A stretch of 64,000 bases of DNA from Lachnospiraceae bacterium (lineage in GTDB: Bacteria; Bacillota; Clostridia; Lachnospirales; Lachnospiraceae), in assembly GCA_022791575.1 (NCBI GenBank), contig JAAVZI010000039.1, forward strand, positions 30,874 through 94,873, written 5' to 3'. Made by a program: the position numbers and the translations under genes. Below are positions 62,585 through 64,000 of this stretch, in pieces. Position 1 is the stretch's first letter; each line of letters begins with the position of its first letter. The notes under the pieces are model-generated. The model had not been told where the DNA came from, made no database searches, and saw only the letters and a list, made by a program, of their open reading frames with translations.

Positions 62585-63322
62585 TCAGCGGATGATGAGC
62601 TTAGCCAGCTCCATACCTGCACATTCAAACCAGTACAGGCGGCTCAGGCCGTTTCTTCTATATACATCATACCGAAGCCGGATCTTTTCCATGGTTCCAG
62701 ACAGACTCTTTTCCGTACTGACACCGCCAAAGCGGAAATTCGCCAGCACTTTGTTCAGAACCTTTACGTGATTCCCATCCTTACGGATTCGAAGCATTAG
62801 GTCAAAATCATCAAATAAATCATGAACCCGGTATTGGTAGCGACTGTATAGTTCCCTTGTAATAAAGGTCGTAGGATGGTTCCAGTCCCTTGAAGTAATA
62901 TAACTGCGCAGCCTTGCACGTTTGACAAAACTGCCGGACGGCCGGATAATATTCACATCCCCATACATCATGTCAAACCCAGTTTCTTCATAAAACTGTG
63001 CGACACTCTCCAGCGCATCCTTCTCGTACCAGTCATCGCTGTTAATCAGCCCCACAAGCTCCCCAGCTGCTAGACGGATTCCTTTATTCATCGCATCATA
63101 AATGCCCTGGTCCGGCTCTGAGATGATCTGGTAGGAAATCCCCTTCTCGGCAAACCGTTCCCGGTAGCTTTCTGCAATCTGCACCGTCTGGTCCGAAGAC
63201 GCACCATCCACAATTCGGTATTCAATCCGCTCATAGGTCTGATTCAGTACGGATTCAATGGTATCACGGATCGTCTGTTCACTATTATAAGAAACCGTAA
63301 TAATACTGATTAATGGCTTCAA
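62585..63322 (-). CDS. GT2-family glycosyltransferase (WcaE-like)
   Basis: A 245-aa GT-A transferase: ISIITVSYNSEQTIRDTIES, IEYRIVDGASSDQTVQIAES, EPDQGIYDAMNKGIRLAAGE and GLINSDDWYEKDALES (DxD-like). It starts at TTG 63322 with GGAGG 7 nt upstream, and overlaps the neuD-like stop by 4 nt (TTGA). From here to the right edge GC looks higher by eye than in the 41-56 kb part, hinting at a different origin. Confidence 0.91.
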   Translation of the reverse strand: MKPLISIITVSYNSEQTIRDTIESVLNQTYERIEYRIVDGASSDQTVQIAESYRERFAEKGISYQIISEPDQGIYDAMNKGIRLAAGELVGLINSDDWYEKDALESVAQFYEETGFDMMYGDVNIIRPSGSFVKRARLRSYITSRDWNHPTTFITRELYSRYQYRVHDLFDDFDLMLRIRKDGNHVKVLNKVLANFRFGGVSTEKSLSGTMEKIRLRYDVYRRNGLSRLYWFECAGMELAKLIIR

Positions 63323-63960
63323 GACCGTTCCTCCCTGTCTGCCATCCGCTTTGCCGGCACACCTGCATAGGTTCCGCTGCTTAGAAGATCCTTCACTGCC
63401 ACAGCCCCGGCACCCAGCATGACCTGGTCAACTATGGTAAGGTTATTGCTGACTGTGGCGCCAGCCCCAATCCAGGTAGGCCGTCCAATATGGACCGTTC
63501 CTGCAACATGTGCCCCAACTGCAATGTGGACAAAATCCTCCACCACGCAGTCATGGTCAACGGAACTGCAGGTATTGACAATGACGCCCTGTCCCAGATG
63601 AGCCCCGCTGTTGACCACAACACCGGCCATCACCACACTTCCAGAGCCTATCGACACATCCCGTGCAACCACAGCAGACGGATGCACCAATACAGGAATC
63701 ACAGCATGCACAGCTTCTAACTGTTCCATGAGTCTTTCACGGACAGCCGAATGGCCAACTGCAATAAAAATCTCATAATCCTTTACATGTTCCATGGCAT
63801 AAGCAGATGTACCAAGCACCTTCCTGCCGGCAAACCATGAGCCAATCCGCTCTATGCAGTCATCCAGGAAAAAAACCTCCCGGTATTTGCCGGTCTGCTC
63901 CGCAAGGTCAGCCACAACACGGCCATGGCCGCTGGCCCCGATCATCAGTAAATCCTTCAT
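63319..63960 (-). CDS. NeuD/PglD-type sugar O/N-acetyltransferase
   Basis: A 213-aa acetyltransferase. An N-terminal PglD Rossmann domain (LLMIGASGHGRVVADLAEQT) is followed by a left-handed beta-helix of hexapeptide repeats (SGSVVMAGVVVNSGAHLGQG, CSSVDHDCVVEDFVHIAVGA with the catalytic His, IGAGATVSNNLTI). PglD acetylates the 4-amino group of UDP-4-amino-4,6-dideoxy-GlcNAc, NeuD O-acetylates sialic acid; which applies is open. ATG 63960 follows GGAGG by 7 nt; the upstream ATG 63975 precedes that SD. In many loci the initiating sugar transferase PglC and aminotransferase PglE lie next to it, here beyond the window edge. Confidence 0.88.
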   Translation of the reverse strand: MKDLLMIGASGHGRVVADLAEQTGKYREVFFLDDCIERIGSWFAGRKVLGTSAYAMEHVKDYEIFIAVGHSAVRERLMEQLEAVHAVIPVLVHPSAVVARDVSIGSGSVVMAGVVVNSGAHLGQGVIVNTCSSVDHDCVVEDFVHIAVGAHVAGTVHIGRPTWIGAGATVSNNLTIVDQVMLGAGAVAVKDLLSSGTYAGVPAKRMADREERS

Positions 63961-64000
63961 CCGCCGTCCTCCCATGGATTTTCGTAGAGTGTTCCCCTCT

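Noticed and set aside
1..64000. tRNA, rRNA, riboswitch, prophage or complete insertion sequence
   Set aside because: I scanned the intergenic gaps by eye and saw no cloverleaf, T-box, recognised aptamer or complete insertion sequence; a covariance-model search would be needed to exclude small RNAs.

Overview
The window looks like a chromosomal segment of a spore-forming, low-to-moderate-GC Clostridia member, most likely a gut Lachnospiraceae relative. The support is two sporulation loci (a SipL-like SPOCS/LysM protein, and SpmA/SpmB), strong AGGAGG-type ribosome binding sites, canonical TTGACA/TATAAT-type promoters, dockerin-bearing secreted pectate lyases, a PII-like protein next to a polyamine ABC transporter, and an Rpn/PD-(D/E)XK gene of the kind abundant in Lachnospiraceae. 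No rRNA, tRNA, CRISPR array, prophage or complete insertion sequence was seen.

Left part (1-15 kb). Two tandem secreted PL1 pectate lyase paralogues with dockerins lie on the minus strand; the second (1-2624) has a one-base frameshift in its signal peptide and runs off the left edge. A divergent operon encodes a PII-like regulator and PotA-PotB-PotC, with no potD. Then come a VanY-like carboxypeptidase sharing its stop region with potC, nicotinate phosphoribosyltransferase, a cyclophilin lipoprotein, an isolated pilMN-fusion/pilO pair and a C_GCAxxG_C_C redox protein.

Middle part (15-37 kb). A minus-strand series holds SipL, a PrcB-like lipoprotein, a CPA2 antiporter, PlsC, MalQ, a GlgX-type debranching enzyme and a double-HTH regulator. 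Divergent spmB/spmA follow, then a foldase, mfd and pth. Next is a permease-ATPase-response regulator-histidine kinase operon whose predicted leader contains a palindromic repeat element. Related palindromic elements recur near 12.0, 17.4 and 36.2 kb.

Right part (37-64 kb). A long minus-strand surface polysaccharide locus reads right to left. It contains a NeuD/PglD-type acetyltransferase, GT2 and GT4 transferases, an EpsG/Wzy polymerase, and a LicD + IspD-like cytidylyltransferase + SDR set (CDP-activated phosphoalditol-like decoration). It continues with UDP-galactopyranose mutase, a GT61, a Wzx flippase, FdtA/FdtB/GNAT (dTDP-3-acetamido-3,6-dideoxyhexose), and a set that looks like an unusual CMP-ulosonic acid route (DmpG-like aldolase fused to a Rossmann domain, YrbI/KdsC phosphatase, NeuA-like cytidylyltransferase, MptE/DUF115-like protein). 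A TylF methyltransferase with a G9 tract inside the gene, a GT23-like fucosyltransferase and the bifunctional L-fucokinase/GDP-fucose pyrophosphorylase Fkp complete it. An Rpn gene with 24-bp tandem repeats and a core-2 glycosyltransferase remnant sit between the fucosyltransferase and fkp. The locus probably makes a complex, possibly phase-variable, fucosylated capsule; its initiating transferase and regulators are probably beyond the right edge.

The strongest candidates for something undescribed are the aldolase-based ulosonic acid set, the G9 contingency tract, and the TAGGCA-ended palindromic element family.
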